NCBI GenBank assembly: GCA_017938785.1
Contig: JAGBAU010000181.1
Span: forward strand, 1-24,986
DNA from: Clostridia bacterium
Lineage (GTDB): Bacteria > Bacillota_A > Clostridia > Christensenellales > Aristaeellaceae
Reading direction: 5' to 3'
Length of the DNA: 24,986 bases
Part shown: positions 1-5,542 of the stretch, in pieces
Layout of the letters: the number at the start of each line of letters is the position of its first letter
Position numbering within the stretch: position 1 is the stretch's first letter
Notes under the pieces: model-generated
What the model was told of the DNA's origin: nothing
Database searches by the model: none
The model's input: only the letters and a program-made list of their open reading frames with translations
Translations under genes and position numbers: made by a program

Positions 1-964
1 CGCCGCACAGATCACAGCGAGGATGATCGGAGGCGCGCCAGATCTTGCCCTGCAGAGCATACACGCACGGGCGATGGTTGGGATTGCTGCACGGGGTCTC
101 ATGACCGCCGAGGGAGCGGTCGCACCAGAGCAGGCCGCACATGAGGCACGCCGTGTGCGCGTTGGAATTGGTGCAGCGGTAGGTTTCGCCGCAGCCGCCC
201 TGCGCCGGATCGCAGTAGTGCTCCGGATTGCCCTGGCAGGCCATGTGCTGCGGCACGGCGCTGCAGTACTGGCTCACGGGCTTGTTCAGGTGCGCGCGCA
301 CCTCGCAGGCATAGTGGCCCTCCACCCCGCAGGCCGCCGTCTCGTGCGTTCTGCCGTCGCACAGGAAGTGCCCTTCATAGCCGCAGGGCGCCGCCTCGTG
401 CGCCAGTCCGTCGCTCACGCAGTGGCCGCTGCGCCCGCAGGCCGCCGCGGCATGCTCCAGGCCGTCGCAATTGCAGTGGCCCTTCCTGCCGCAGGCCGCG
501 CGGCTGTGATCCGCGCCGTCGCAGACAGCATGGCCCGCGATGCCGCATGCCGCAGCCGTGTGCGTAAGGCCGTCGCAGGCGAAATGGCCCGCGATGCCGC
601 AGCGGGCCGGTTCATGCTTCTGGCCGTCATACGCGCAGTGGCCCGCCACGCCGCAGACTGCCGCAGCATGCCTGCCCTTACAGCTGGTATGCCCCTCCGC
701 CCCGCAGACCGCCGGGCCGTGATCAAGGCCGTCGCAGTTATAATGATGGCGGTATCCGCAGGGCGCGTAGTCGTGATTCAGGCCGTCACAGTTGAAATGC
801 CCCGTGATCCAGCAGGGCTCCGGCCGGTTGTGATCCACGCCGTCGTTTTTTTCGTGTCCCTCCGTCTGGCACGGCGGCTTTGTGGGGTCGTACGCCGCCA
901 GCGCGCTCAGCGGCAGCGCCAGGCACAGCACCAGCGTGCAGAGCAGCAGCCATGTTTTTTTCAA
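1..964 (-). CDS. Secreted Cys/His-rich tandem-repeat protein, 5' part (C-terminus beyond window)
   Basis: The reading frame opens with TTG at 964, has 321 complete codons and is still open at base 1. The start is chosen because AGGAGG at 979-974 lies 9 bases upstream and a perfect promoter sits just beyond; the nearby ATG at 953 is in another frame. Residues 1-24 form a signal peptide (Lys-Lys, long Leu-rich core, ALA-A cleavage site), so the protein is exported. Residues 32-229 hold eleven repeats with consensus C-G-x-x-G-H-x-x-C-D-G-x-x-H-x-x-A-x; repeat-start Cys residues are 32, 51, 69, 87, 104, 122, 140, 158, 176, 194 and 212. Residues 230-321 are Cys/His-rich but irregular, with CxxC pairs near 273-276 and 317-320. 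I do not recognise a named family. Metal binding or disulfide stacking is an inference from the regular Cys/His spacing. Confidence 0.85.
   Translation of the reverse strand, partial: MKKTWLLLCTLVLCLALPLSALAAYDPTKPPCQTEGHEKNDGVDHNRPEPCWITGHFNCDGLNHDYAPCGYRHHYNCDGLDHGPAVCGAEGHTSCKGRHAAAVCGVAGHCAYDGQKHEPARCGIAGHFACDGLTHTAAACGIAGHAVCDGADHSRAACGRKGHCNCDGLEHAAAACGRSGHCVSDGLAHEAAPCGYEGHFLCDGRTHETAACGVEGHYACEVRAHLNKPVSQYCSAVPQHMACQGNPEHYCDPAQGGCGETYRCTNSNAHTACLMCGLLWCDRSLGGHETPCSNPNHRPCVYALQGKIWRASDHPRCDLCG
278..871 (-). repeat. Eleven tandem coding repeats of about 54 bp
   Basis: The period is 18 codons (54 bp), with one 19-codon unit at the start and one 17-codon unit (residues 87-103). The second Cys is replaced in the units starting at residues 32 (Asn), 104 (Tyr) and 176 (Ser). 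Codons differ between units, so selection on the protein pattern is more likely than very recent DNA duplication. The repeats also keep the opposite strand open, which produces a spurious long antisense frame. Confidence 0.85.
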
Positions 965-1028
965 AAGAATCCGCCTCCTCGCTTCCTCTTCCCGGCCATT
1001 CTCGCGCCGGATCGATCTTCCTGAACCC

Positions 1029-1057
1029 ATTATACCGTTGCGCTGTTTCCCTGTCAA
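1029..1057 (-). promoter_or_regulatory. Consensus sigma-A promoter of the repeat protein gene
   Basis: On the minus strand TTGACA (1057-1052), a 17-base spacer and TATAAT (1034-1029) match the consensus at all twelve positions. It lies 64 bases upstream of the TTG start at 964. It suggests strong basal transcription of the repeat protein, separate from the dehydratase operon upstream. Confidence 0.85.
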
Positions 1058-1120
1058 TCGAGGCGGAGCAGCCCACCGCAAATTCGTCGGGCCTGCGGCA
1101 GTTATACCGGCAGAGCACGC

Positions 1121-1158
1121 AAAATCGGCAGACCGGGCACGCTTGGCCCGGCCTGCCG
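1121..1158 (-). terminator. Terminator after the dehydratase operon
   Basis: Arms 1146-1158 and 1126-1138 form a 13-bp stem (one G-U wobble) with a 7-base loop, followed on the minus strand by ATTTTG. It lies 15 bases after the beta-subunit stop codon and separates that operon from the repeat-protein promoter. Confidence 0.75.
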
Positions 1159-1173
1159 GAATCAGGAGGAGGC

Positions 1174-1806
1174 TTATTTGATAAAGGAGACGTGCTTGCA
1201 GATTTCGGCAACGGCGGCGTCCTTGCGCTCGTTGAAGCGCACCTTGTTCTCCTCGAACATGTTGCGGCCCTTCGCGTCGATGGAGACGATGAGCGGGCCA
1301 AACTCCTTCACCTTGCAGCACCACAGGGTTTCGGGCATGCCCAGCTCGTCCCAGTGGTGCTCGGCGATGCGCTCCACCTCGGTGGCCGCGACCACGGCGC
1401 AGCCCGCCGGGAACACACAGTGGATCGCGCCGAACTCGCGGCACGCGCGCTCGGTGTTCTCCTTCATGCCGCCTTTGCCGACGATGACGCGCACGCCGGT
1501 CAGCTTCGTGAACTCATACTCAAACTTCTCCATGCGCATGGAGGTCGTCGGGCCAACGGATACCATCTCATAGGCGTCTTCCTGTCCATCGATGGGGCGG
1601 ACGATGGGGCCGGCGTGGAAGATCGCCTTGTCCCGGATGTCATAGGGCAGCTCGCGTCCGCCCTCCACCAGGCGGCGGTGCGCCACGTCGCGGCAGGTCA
1701 TCAGGTCGCCGTCCAGATAGATGATGTCTCCGATGCTGATGTCTGCAAGGTCCTCGGCGCTCACGGGCGTGACCAGCACCTTTTTGCCGTCTCTGATTTC
1801 AACCAT
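1174..1806 (-). CDS. ttdB: L(+)-tartrate dehydratase / class I fumarase, beta subunit
   Basis: This 210-residue protein matches the C-terminal (beta) domain of Fe-S tartrate/fumarate hydro-lyases. Recognisable blocks are [15 protein letters not shown] near the N-terminus, TCRDVAHRR (about 37-45), HAGPIVRP (64-71), [10 protein letters not shown] (about 83-92, substrate loop), GKGGM (110-114) and a late GRNMFEE segment. With the alpha subunit just upstream it should form an alpha2beta2 enzyme with one [4Fe-4S] cluster per alpha, dehydrating L-tartrate to oxaloacetate or interconverting fumarate and malate. GGAGGT lies about 8 bases before the ATG. The gap to the alpha gene is 34 bases. Sequence alone does not settle tartrate versus fumarate; the LysR/DASS-transporter context resembles ttdR-ttdABT and favours tartrate. 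The gene symbol is given on that basis. Confidence 0.8.
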   Translation of the reverse strand: MVEIRDGKKVLVTPVSAEDLADISIGDIIYLDGDLMTCRDVAHRRLVEGGRELPYDIRDKAIFHAGPIVRPIDGQEDAYEMVSVGPTTSMRMEKFEYEFTKLTGVRVIVGKGGMKENTERACREFGAIHCVFPAGCAVVAATEVERIAEHHWDELGMPETLWCCKVKEFGPLIVSIDAKGRNMFEENKVRFNERKDAAVAEICKHVSFIK

Positions 1807-1840
1807 ACTGTTACCTCCGATTGTTTCGTTCTCCGGCAGC

Positions 1841-2740
1841 TCAGCACCGGAAGGTGGAATGGGTGTCGCAGGTGACGTTCAAGTCCCTGTCAAAGACGAT
1901 GTGTCCGCGGCGGTGCGACCAGCAGCCCACGTTCACAGCCACGCCGATGGCGGAGGGATGGCGCGCGGTGTTCTCGATGTGCACGCCCATGACGGAGGCG
2001 CTGCCGCCCATACCCTGCGGGCCCAGGCCGATGGCGTTGATGCCGTCCTCCAGCAGGCGCTCCATCTCAGCGGCGCGCGCATTCGGGTTGTGGGTGCCCA
2101 GCGGGCGCATGAGCGCCTTCTTGGAGAGCAGCGCGGCGGTCTCCACGGAGGTCGCCACGCCCACGCCCACCAGCAGCGGCGGGCAGGCGTTCAGGCCGTA
2201 GCTGGTCATCTGGTCGAGCACGAACTGGGTCACGCCCTCGTAGCCCGCGCCCGGCATGAGCACCATCGCCTTGCCCGGCAGCGTGCAGCCGCCGCCGGCC
2301 ATGTAAGCGTAGATTTCGCACTGGTTGCTGTGGGGCACGATGTCCCAAAATACGGTCGGCGTGCCCTTGCCGACGTTGCGCTTGGTGTTGACCTCGTCGA
2401 AGGTCTCCACGCTGTTGTGGCGCAGCGGCGTTTCAAAGGTGGCCTTGACGACGGCCTCCTTGAGCAGGGCCTCCACCTCGTCGATGAGCGGGAAGCCCGT
2501 GCCGCACTTGACCCAGAACTGGAGCACGCCGGTGTCCTGGCAGCTGGGGCGGTCGAGCGAGACGGCCAGGTTCTGGTTGCGCGTCATGGTCTGATAGAGC
2601 GTCTTGGCCAGCGGGCTGGTTTCCTTCTGCGCCAGCTCATCCAGCTTGGCGATCACGTCGTCGGGCAGCTTCTTGCCGATGTGGCCCACGAAGCTGGCCA
2701 TGATATCGGTCATTTTGGTGACCATTTCCTGCTGAGACAT
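1841..2740 (-). CDS. ttdA: L(+)-tartrate dehydratase / class I fumarase, alpha subunit
   Basis: This 299-residue protein has the usual length of a TtdA-type alpha subunit. The three cysteines expected to hold the [4Fe-4S] cluster are visible: C67 in RPSCQDTG, C186 in NACPPLLVG and C273 in [11 protein letters not shown]. The fourth iron would be open to substrate, as in other hydro-lyases. The block [18 protein letters not shown] (108-124) and the glycine-rich segment [18 protein letters not shown] (147-164) are family signatures. AAGGAGG is 8 bases upstream of the ATG. It is followed after 34 bases by the beta subunit and preceded by a damaged DASS transporter, all one apparent operon. Such enzymes are oxygen-sensitive, in keeping with an anaerobe. 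A split fumarase is the alternative. Confidence 0.82.
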   Translation of the reverse strand: MSQQEMVTKMTDIMASFVGHIGKKLPDDVIAKLDELAQKETSPLAKTLYQTMTRNQNLAVSLDRPSCQDTGVLQFWVKCGTGFPLIDEVEALLKEAVVKATFETPLRHNSVETFDEVNTKRNVGKGTPTVFWDIVPHSNQCEIYAYMAGGGCTLPGKAMVLMPGAGYEGVTQFVLDQMTSYGLNACPPLLVGVGVATSVETAALLSKKALMRPLGTHNPNARAAEMERLLEDGINAIGLGPQGMGGSASVMGVHIENTARHPSAIGVAVNVGCWSHRRGHIVFDRDLNVTCDTHSTFRC

Positions 2741-2760
2741 GCGTTTTCCTCCTTATGGTG

Positions 2761-2776
2761 CGGGCAGAGATGCCCG
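2761..2776. other. Short intercistronic hairpin
   Basis: CGGGCA and TGCCCG (6 bp) enclose a 4-base loop in the 58-base gap between the transporter remnant and the alpha-subunit gene. No U-tract follows, so a role in RNA stability or processing is more likely than termination, if it has any role. Confidence 0.35.
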
Positions 2777-2798
2777 GGTTGGCGGGTGAGATGGGTGA

Positions 2799-3245
2799 TC
2801 AGGGATAGAACGGGAACAGGATGGGCAGCAGCACCATGCACAGCGCGAACGAGATTGCAATCAGCGGCAGTCCGGCCTTCACATAGTCCTTGAATTTGTA
2901 GCCGCCCAGGCCGACCACCATCGTATTGGCGGGCATGCCGATGGGCGTCGCGTAGGCGCAGGAGCAGGCGATGACTACGGCGATGATCATCGAGCGGGGG
3001 TCAGCACCCAGACTCTGCGCCAGCGAGGTGGCGATGGGCACCATCAGCGCGGTCGTCGCGGTGTTGCTCATGAAGTTGGTCAGCGCGCAGCCGACGATGA
3101 AGATGACCAGCAGCAGAAGGATCGGGCTGGGGCTTGCGCCCAGCGCGCCCACGATGGTGGCGGTCAGGCCCAGCGGGATCTTTTCGAGGATGAAGCTGAT
3201 GATGGCAAACGCCAGGAACAGCAGCGTGATGGTCGTTTGTGACAT
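2799..3245 (-). pseudogene. DASS/SLC13 anion transporter with large internal in-frame deletion
   Basis: The 148-residue frame begins like a normal DASS-family N-terminus (first membrane helix, then EKIPLGLTA at about 21-29). At about residues 34-38 it jumps to a typical DASS C-terminal half: SPSPILLLLVIFIVGCALTNFMSNTAT-like text with the SNT motif, then CAYATPIGMPANTMV and KAGLPL, and a normal ending. DASS carriers are usually about 420-500 residues, so some 270-300 codons are missing without a frameshift. The ribosome site (GGAGGAG) and start are intact, so a short membrane peptide may still be made, but one of the two substrate-binding SNT repeats is gone and transport is unlikely. By synteny it would be the tartrate/dicarboxylate carrier (TtdT-like) of the adjacent dehydratase. 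A sequencing or assembly deletion is the main alternative. Confidence 0.75.
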
Positions 3246-3313
3246 GCGTTTTTCTCCTCCCTGATATGGACTTGTCGATCACACCGCACCGGCCGGATGC
3301 TTTGCTTGATAAG

Positions 3314-3342
3314 ATGATAACAGCTTGACAGGATTAAGTAAA
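3314..3342 (-). promoter_or_regulatory. Candidate promoter of the transporter/dehydratase operon
   Basis: On the minus strand TTTACT (3342-3337), 17 bases, TATCAT (3319-3314), that is 4/6 and 5/6 matches. It overlaps the opposing lysR promoter and the 3333-3348 palindrome, so one regulator dimer or tetramer could control both directions. The call rests only on consensus matching. Confidence 0.5.
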
Positions 3343-3353
3343 TTTAATATAAT
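3325..3353 (+). promoter_or_regulatory. Consensus sigma-A promoter of the LysR gene
   Basis: TTGACA (3325-3330), a 17-base spacer and TATAAT (3348-3353) match the consensus perfectly and lie 41 bases before the lysR start. The spacer is almost filled by an inverted repeat, which fits negative autoregulation, the usual mode of LysR-type regulators. Confidence 0.8.
3333..3348. promoter_or_regulatory. Candidate LysR operator (T-N11-A palindrome)
   Basis: ATTAA-N6-TTAAT is a perfect dyad with the T-N11-A spacing typical of LysR recognition sites. It lies between the -35 and -10 boxes of lysR and under the -35 box of the opposite promoter. Assignment to the LysR protein encoded next to it is by position. 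Confidence 0.55.
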
Positions 3354-3393
3354 CAATGCAAACATAATTTAGATTTATAGGGAGAGTCGGAGA

Positions 3394-4284
3394 ATGACGC
3401 TCAATCAGTTGCGCTATTTCACCTGTGCCGCGCGCTATCACAGCATCACCCGCGCCGCGCAGGAGATGTTCGTCACCCAGCCCGCCATCTCGACCGCCAT
3501 CCGGGAGCTGGAGAAGGAGTTCTCCGTGACGCTGTTTGCCAACACCCGCGGGCGCATCGCCCTGACCGAGGAGGGGGACGCCTTCTACCACCGCGCGATG
3601 GAGATTCTCGAATCCTGCGACGCGCTGCACGCGGACTATCAGAACCGGAGCGCGATCAAGTCGAAGGTCAACATTGGCATCCCGCCGATGCTCTCCACGG
3701 TCTTCTTTCCGGAGCTGCTGGAGGCCTTTCACGCGGAGCACCCGGACGTGTGGCTCGTGCTGAAGGAATACAGCTCCATGCGGGCCTGCACGCTGGTGAT
3801 GGACGAGCTGCTGGACGTGGGCATCATCAACATGGAGGATCCCTGCACGGACAAGTTTCACGCCCATGTGCTCTCCCACGACGAGCTGGTGTTCTGCGTC
3901 TGCGCCAATCACCCGCTCGCCGCGCTTAAGCAGCTTAACATGGAGCAGCTGGATCAGCAGAGCATCCTGCTCTTCCATCAGGACTCCGTGCAGAACAAAA
4001 TCCTGATGCAGCGCTTTGATCACCTGCACATTCAGCCGCGGATCGTCATGCACTCCAGCCAACTGATGACGGTGCTCAAGTTCCTGCGGCGCGGCAACTG
4101 CGGCTGTTTTCTGTTCAAAAGCATGCTGCCCATGGTGCCGGAGCTTGTCTCCATCCCGCTGTCTGCGCCCATTCCCGTCCGGGCGGGGCTCATCTGGAAG
4201 CAGGGCCGCCACCTCAACAAGGGAACGCAGTGCTTCGTGGATTTCTGCCGGAAGAACCTTCCCTTCAGCCGGACAAATGGCTGA
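3394..4284 (+). CDS. LysR-type transcriptional regulator (TtdR-like by position)
   Basis: The 296-residue protein has the full LTTR length. Residues 1-60 are the winged helix-turn-helix (MTLNQLRYFTCAARYHSITRAA, then QPAISTAIRELEKE), followed by the linker helix and a periplasmic-binding-protein-like effector domain from about 90 (VNIGIPPML onward). It is transcribed away from the transporter-dehydratase genes, the classical LTTR layout and the same arrangement as ttdR next to ttdABT in enterobacteria. It probably senses a dicarboxylate such as tartrate and controls the divergent operon; the ligand is inference. A weak GGGAG/GGAG ribosome site precedes the ATG. Confidence 0.88.
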   Translation: MTLNQLRYFTCAARYHSITRAAQEMFVTQPAISTAIRELEKEFSVTLFANTRGRIALTEEGDAFYHRAMEILESCDALHADYQNRSAIKSKVNIGIPPMLSTVFFPELLEAFHAEHPDVWLVLKEYSSMRACTLVMDELLDVGIINMEDPCTDKFHAHVLSHDELVFCVCANHPLAALKQLNMEQLDQQSILLFHQDSVQNKILMQRFDHLHIQPRIVMHSSQLMTVLKFLRRGNCGCFLFKSMLPMVPELVSIPLSAPIPVRAGLIWKQGRHLNKGTQCFVDFCRKNLPFSRTNG

Positions 4285-4330
4285 AAACCGGTTTTCCTGG
4301 GAAGAAGCCCGTCAATGCATTCGGGTATAC

Positions 4331-4376
4331 AAAAAGCGAACGCGCTGCGGCGGGATACTCCGTGCAGCGCGTTCGC
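4331..4376. terminator. Strong hairpin downstream of lysR, possibly bidirectional
   Basis: Arms 4336-4348 and 4364-4376 pair perfectly over 13 bp around a 15-base loop, 51 bases after the lysR stop. The plus-strand tail is TCTC, not a U-run. On the minus strand the stem is followed by TTTTT (4335-4331), so termination should be better for transcripts coming from the right. A 14-bp palindrome (4283-4296) sits right at the lysR stop but has no loop. Confidence 0.6.
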
Positions 4377-4400
4377 TCTCATCCAAGTCGTGATCCAGAC

Positions 4401-4530
4401 AATAAAAAACCAGACATTATACAATATCTGAGCTTCCAGGTATCTGCACTGATATTTGGATACAAGTTGCGATTGCCTGCTCGATAGCTTCAGGGTGTTC
4501 AAGCGAGGGGCATCCGCTCCCCTATGCCGT
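4401..4530 (-). ncRNA. Repeated structured-RNA-like element, copy 1
   Basis: This segment aligns with 9905-10040 across its whole length, with conserved blocks TGAGCTTCCAGGT, TCTGCAC, GATACAAGTT, CGATTGC and CAGGGTGT (plus-strand reading). Read on the minus strand it ends in a stem (4430-4424 with 4417-4411) followed by GTTTTTTATT, a good intrinsic terminator. Its U in the stem is compensated by G-U pairing where the other copy has a standard pair. A second hairpin (AGGGG/CCCCT, near 4506-4524) lies at the 5' side, also present with different bases in the other copy. It lies downstream of the recombinase-like 3' end in both places. I do not recognise an RNA family. Whether it is transcribed is unknown. 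Confidence 0.5.
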
Positions 4531-4562
4531 TTCTTTTTCTCTGTCTGGATAGCCGAATATGC

Positions 4563-4620
4563 AAAAAGCCCGCAAGCCCAGCTCCCGGCGAATTGCTCGC
4601 CGCCTGTTCTGCCTGCGGGT
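4563..4620. terminator. Recombinase-element terminator, copy 1
   Basis: AAAAA (4563-4567) precedes CCCGCA (4569-4574), which pairs with TGCGGG (4614-4619); inside is a nested GGCGA-N5-TCGCC hairpin (4587-4601). The same arrangement recurs at 10079-10137 and 24785-24848. In the minus direction it ends in TTTTT and would terminate the recombinase-like gene. In this copy the plus-side T-tract is degraded to TCATTT. Confidence 0.65.
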
Positions 4621-4629
4621 CATTTGCCT

Positions 4630-4689
4630 ATACTATTCTCAGATAAACATGACGCAAGCAGATGTGTCATGTTTATCTGAGAATAGTAT
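4630..4689. repeat. Perfect inverted repeat, 24-bp arms with 12-base loop
   Basis: Arms 4630-4653 and 4666-4689 are exact reverse complements. The palindrome lies between the terminator (ending 4620) and the recombinase remnant stop (4698-4700). The other two copies of the element go straight from terminator to stop codon within a few bases, so this looks like a secondary insertion of about 70 bp, perhaps a miniature element. No flanking target duplication is obvious. Confidence 0.75.
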
Positions 4690-4697
4690 GAGTCCAA

Positions 4698-4939
4698 TTA
4701 TGTTGTAATGGGCACTTCAACTCCGTCTTTGCGCCGGAAGATCAACTGCTTTTCATTTGCCCCTGTCCCTTGCAAACGATCGCGCAGTCCATCGTTCCGG
4801 TGTACACGTTTTATCAAATGCAGTGTGCACTGTATTCCGATTCACCCGAACACAGTGCAGATCCATCTGCCAAAGCGCCCTTGCTACACCCGGGATATCC
4901 GCTCCTGCCATCCTTCTGATCTGCTCATCCAGTCTCGGC
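4698..4939 (-). pseudogene. Decayed 3' end of a recombinase-like gene, copy 1
   Basis: Read on minus from about 4935, the frame gives RLDEQIRRMAGADIPGV and on to VNRNTVHTAFD, then a one-base deletion near 4826 compared with the copy at 24856-24986 shifts the frame. In the other frame the C-terminal residues continue (ICKGQGQMKSS-like, then RRKDGVEVPIT and a TAA at 4700-4698). The FDE..F....D.VTV...F.F.DG.EI layout of the intact copy resembles the C-terminal end of clostridial serine recombinases. That family call is from memory of the pattern only. The remnant abuts the lrp stop codon. Confidence 0.55.
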
Positions 4940-5398
4940 CTACAGCCGCAGTCCCTTGATGTCCTTGATTCGGGACAGAATGATGTTGCACGAGCAGCTC
5001 ACGACGCCGGGCAGCCGGTCGATGACCTCATGAATCAGCGTCTCCATTTCCTCGCCGGAAGCCGCCACGGCATGAACGTGGAGCTTGTCCCGGCCCGTCA
5101 CCCGGTAGACCTGGGTGACGGTTTCGTTTTGCCGGAGAATTTCCGTCACCTGCGCGAGCGTGTCCGGCTGGGTTTCCACCTCAAAATAGCACGACACCGC
5201 GCCGCTGAGCTTCTGCGGATTGATGATGGTGGTGTATTCCTCGATGACGCCCCGCTGCTCCAGCGCCTGTATGCGGGCCTTCACCGCCACGCGGGAGATA
5301 CCCACCGCCTGCCCGATCTCCGAATAGGAGCTGCGGGCATTCTGAATCAGCATTTGCACGATTTTCTGATCCAGTGCGTCCAGACCCTCAAGAAACAT
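4940..5398 (-). CDS. Lrp/AsnC-family transcriptional regulator
   Basis: This 152-residue protein has the standard Lrp/AsnC plan. An N-terminal helix-turn-helix (LDALDQKIVQMLIQNARSS, then SEIGQAVGISRVAVKARI, about 6-45) is joined to a C-terminal RAM/ligand domain (about 68-145; GRDKLHVHAVA and MIHEVID-like segments) that usually binds an amino acid and sets oligomer state. GGGAGG lies 10 bases before the ATG. It is divergent from a MATE exporter with paired promoters between, so it probably regulates that exporter, itself, or both; the effector is unknown. Confidence 0.85.
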   Translation of the reverse strand: MFLEGLDALDQKIVQMLIQNARSSYSEIGQAVGISRVAVKARIQALEQRGVIEEYTTIINPQKLSGAVSCYFEVETQPDTLAQVTEILRQNETVTQVYRVTGRDKLHVHAVAASGEEMETLIHEVIDRLPGVVSCSCNIILSRIKDIKGLRL

Positions 5399-5433
5399 AG
5401 CACCAAAGCCTCCCTGTTGCCTTTGTTCCTTTT

Positions 5434-5462
5434 ATCATAGCACTGTGTCGACGAAATGACAA
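5434..5462 (-). promoter_or_regulatory. Promoter of the Lrp-family gene
   Basis: On minus TTGTCA (5462-5457), 17 bases, TATGAT (5439-5434), each a 5/6 match, 36 bases upstream of the start codon. It lies back-to-back with the MATE promoter, with only 7 bases between the two -35 boxes. Confidence 0.65.
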
Positions 5463-5469
5463 TACAAGG

Positions 5470-5498
5470 TTGACTTTGTTCATCTATTTCGCTATAAT
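5470..5498 (+). promoter_or_regulatory. Promoter of the MATE exporter gene
   Basis: TTGACT (5470-5475), 17 bases, TATAAT (5493-5498), 45 bases before the ATG at 5543. The close back-to-back arrangement with the lrp promoter would let a single Lrp-type complex affect both. Confidence 0.75.
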
Positions 5499-5542
5499 GC
5501 AATCGAAACGTAAGTATAATCTTTCTATACGGAAGTGTGCAA

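Noticed and set aside
23..1024. Long plus-strand open frame of 333 codons rich in Ala, Arg and Val
   Set aside because: It is the antisense image of the Cys/His repeat gene. The minus strand has signal peptide, ribosome site, promoter and meaningful repeats; the plus frame has none of these.
4336..4376. CRISPR or integron-type repeats in the hairpin-rich gaps
   Set aside because: Repeats here are singletons or dispersed copies with differing flanks; there are no regular spacers, no cas genes and no attC-like array.
4401..4530. Group II intron, T-box or 6S-type RNA as identity of the repeated RNA element
   Set aside because: No domain V signature, no T-box bulge sequence and no 6S-like long open helix could be found. 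It is left unclassified.
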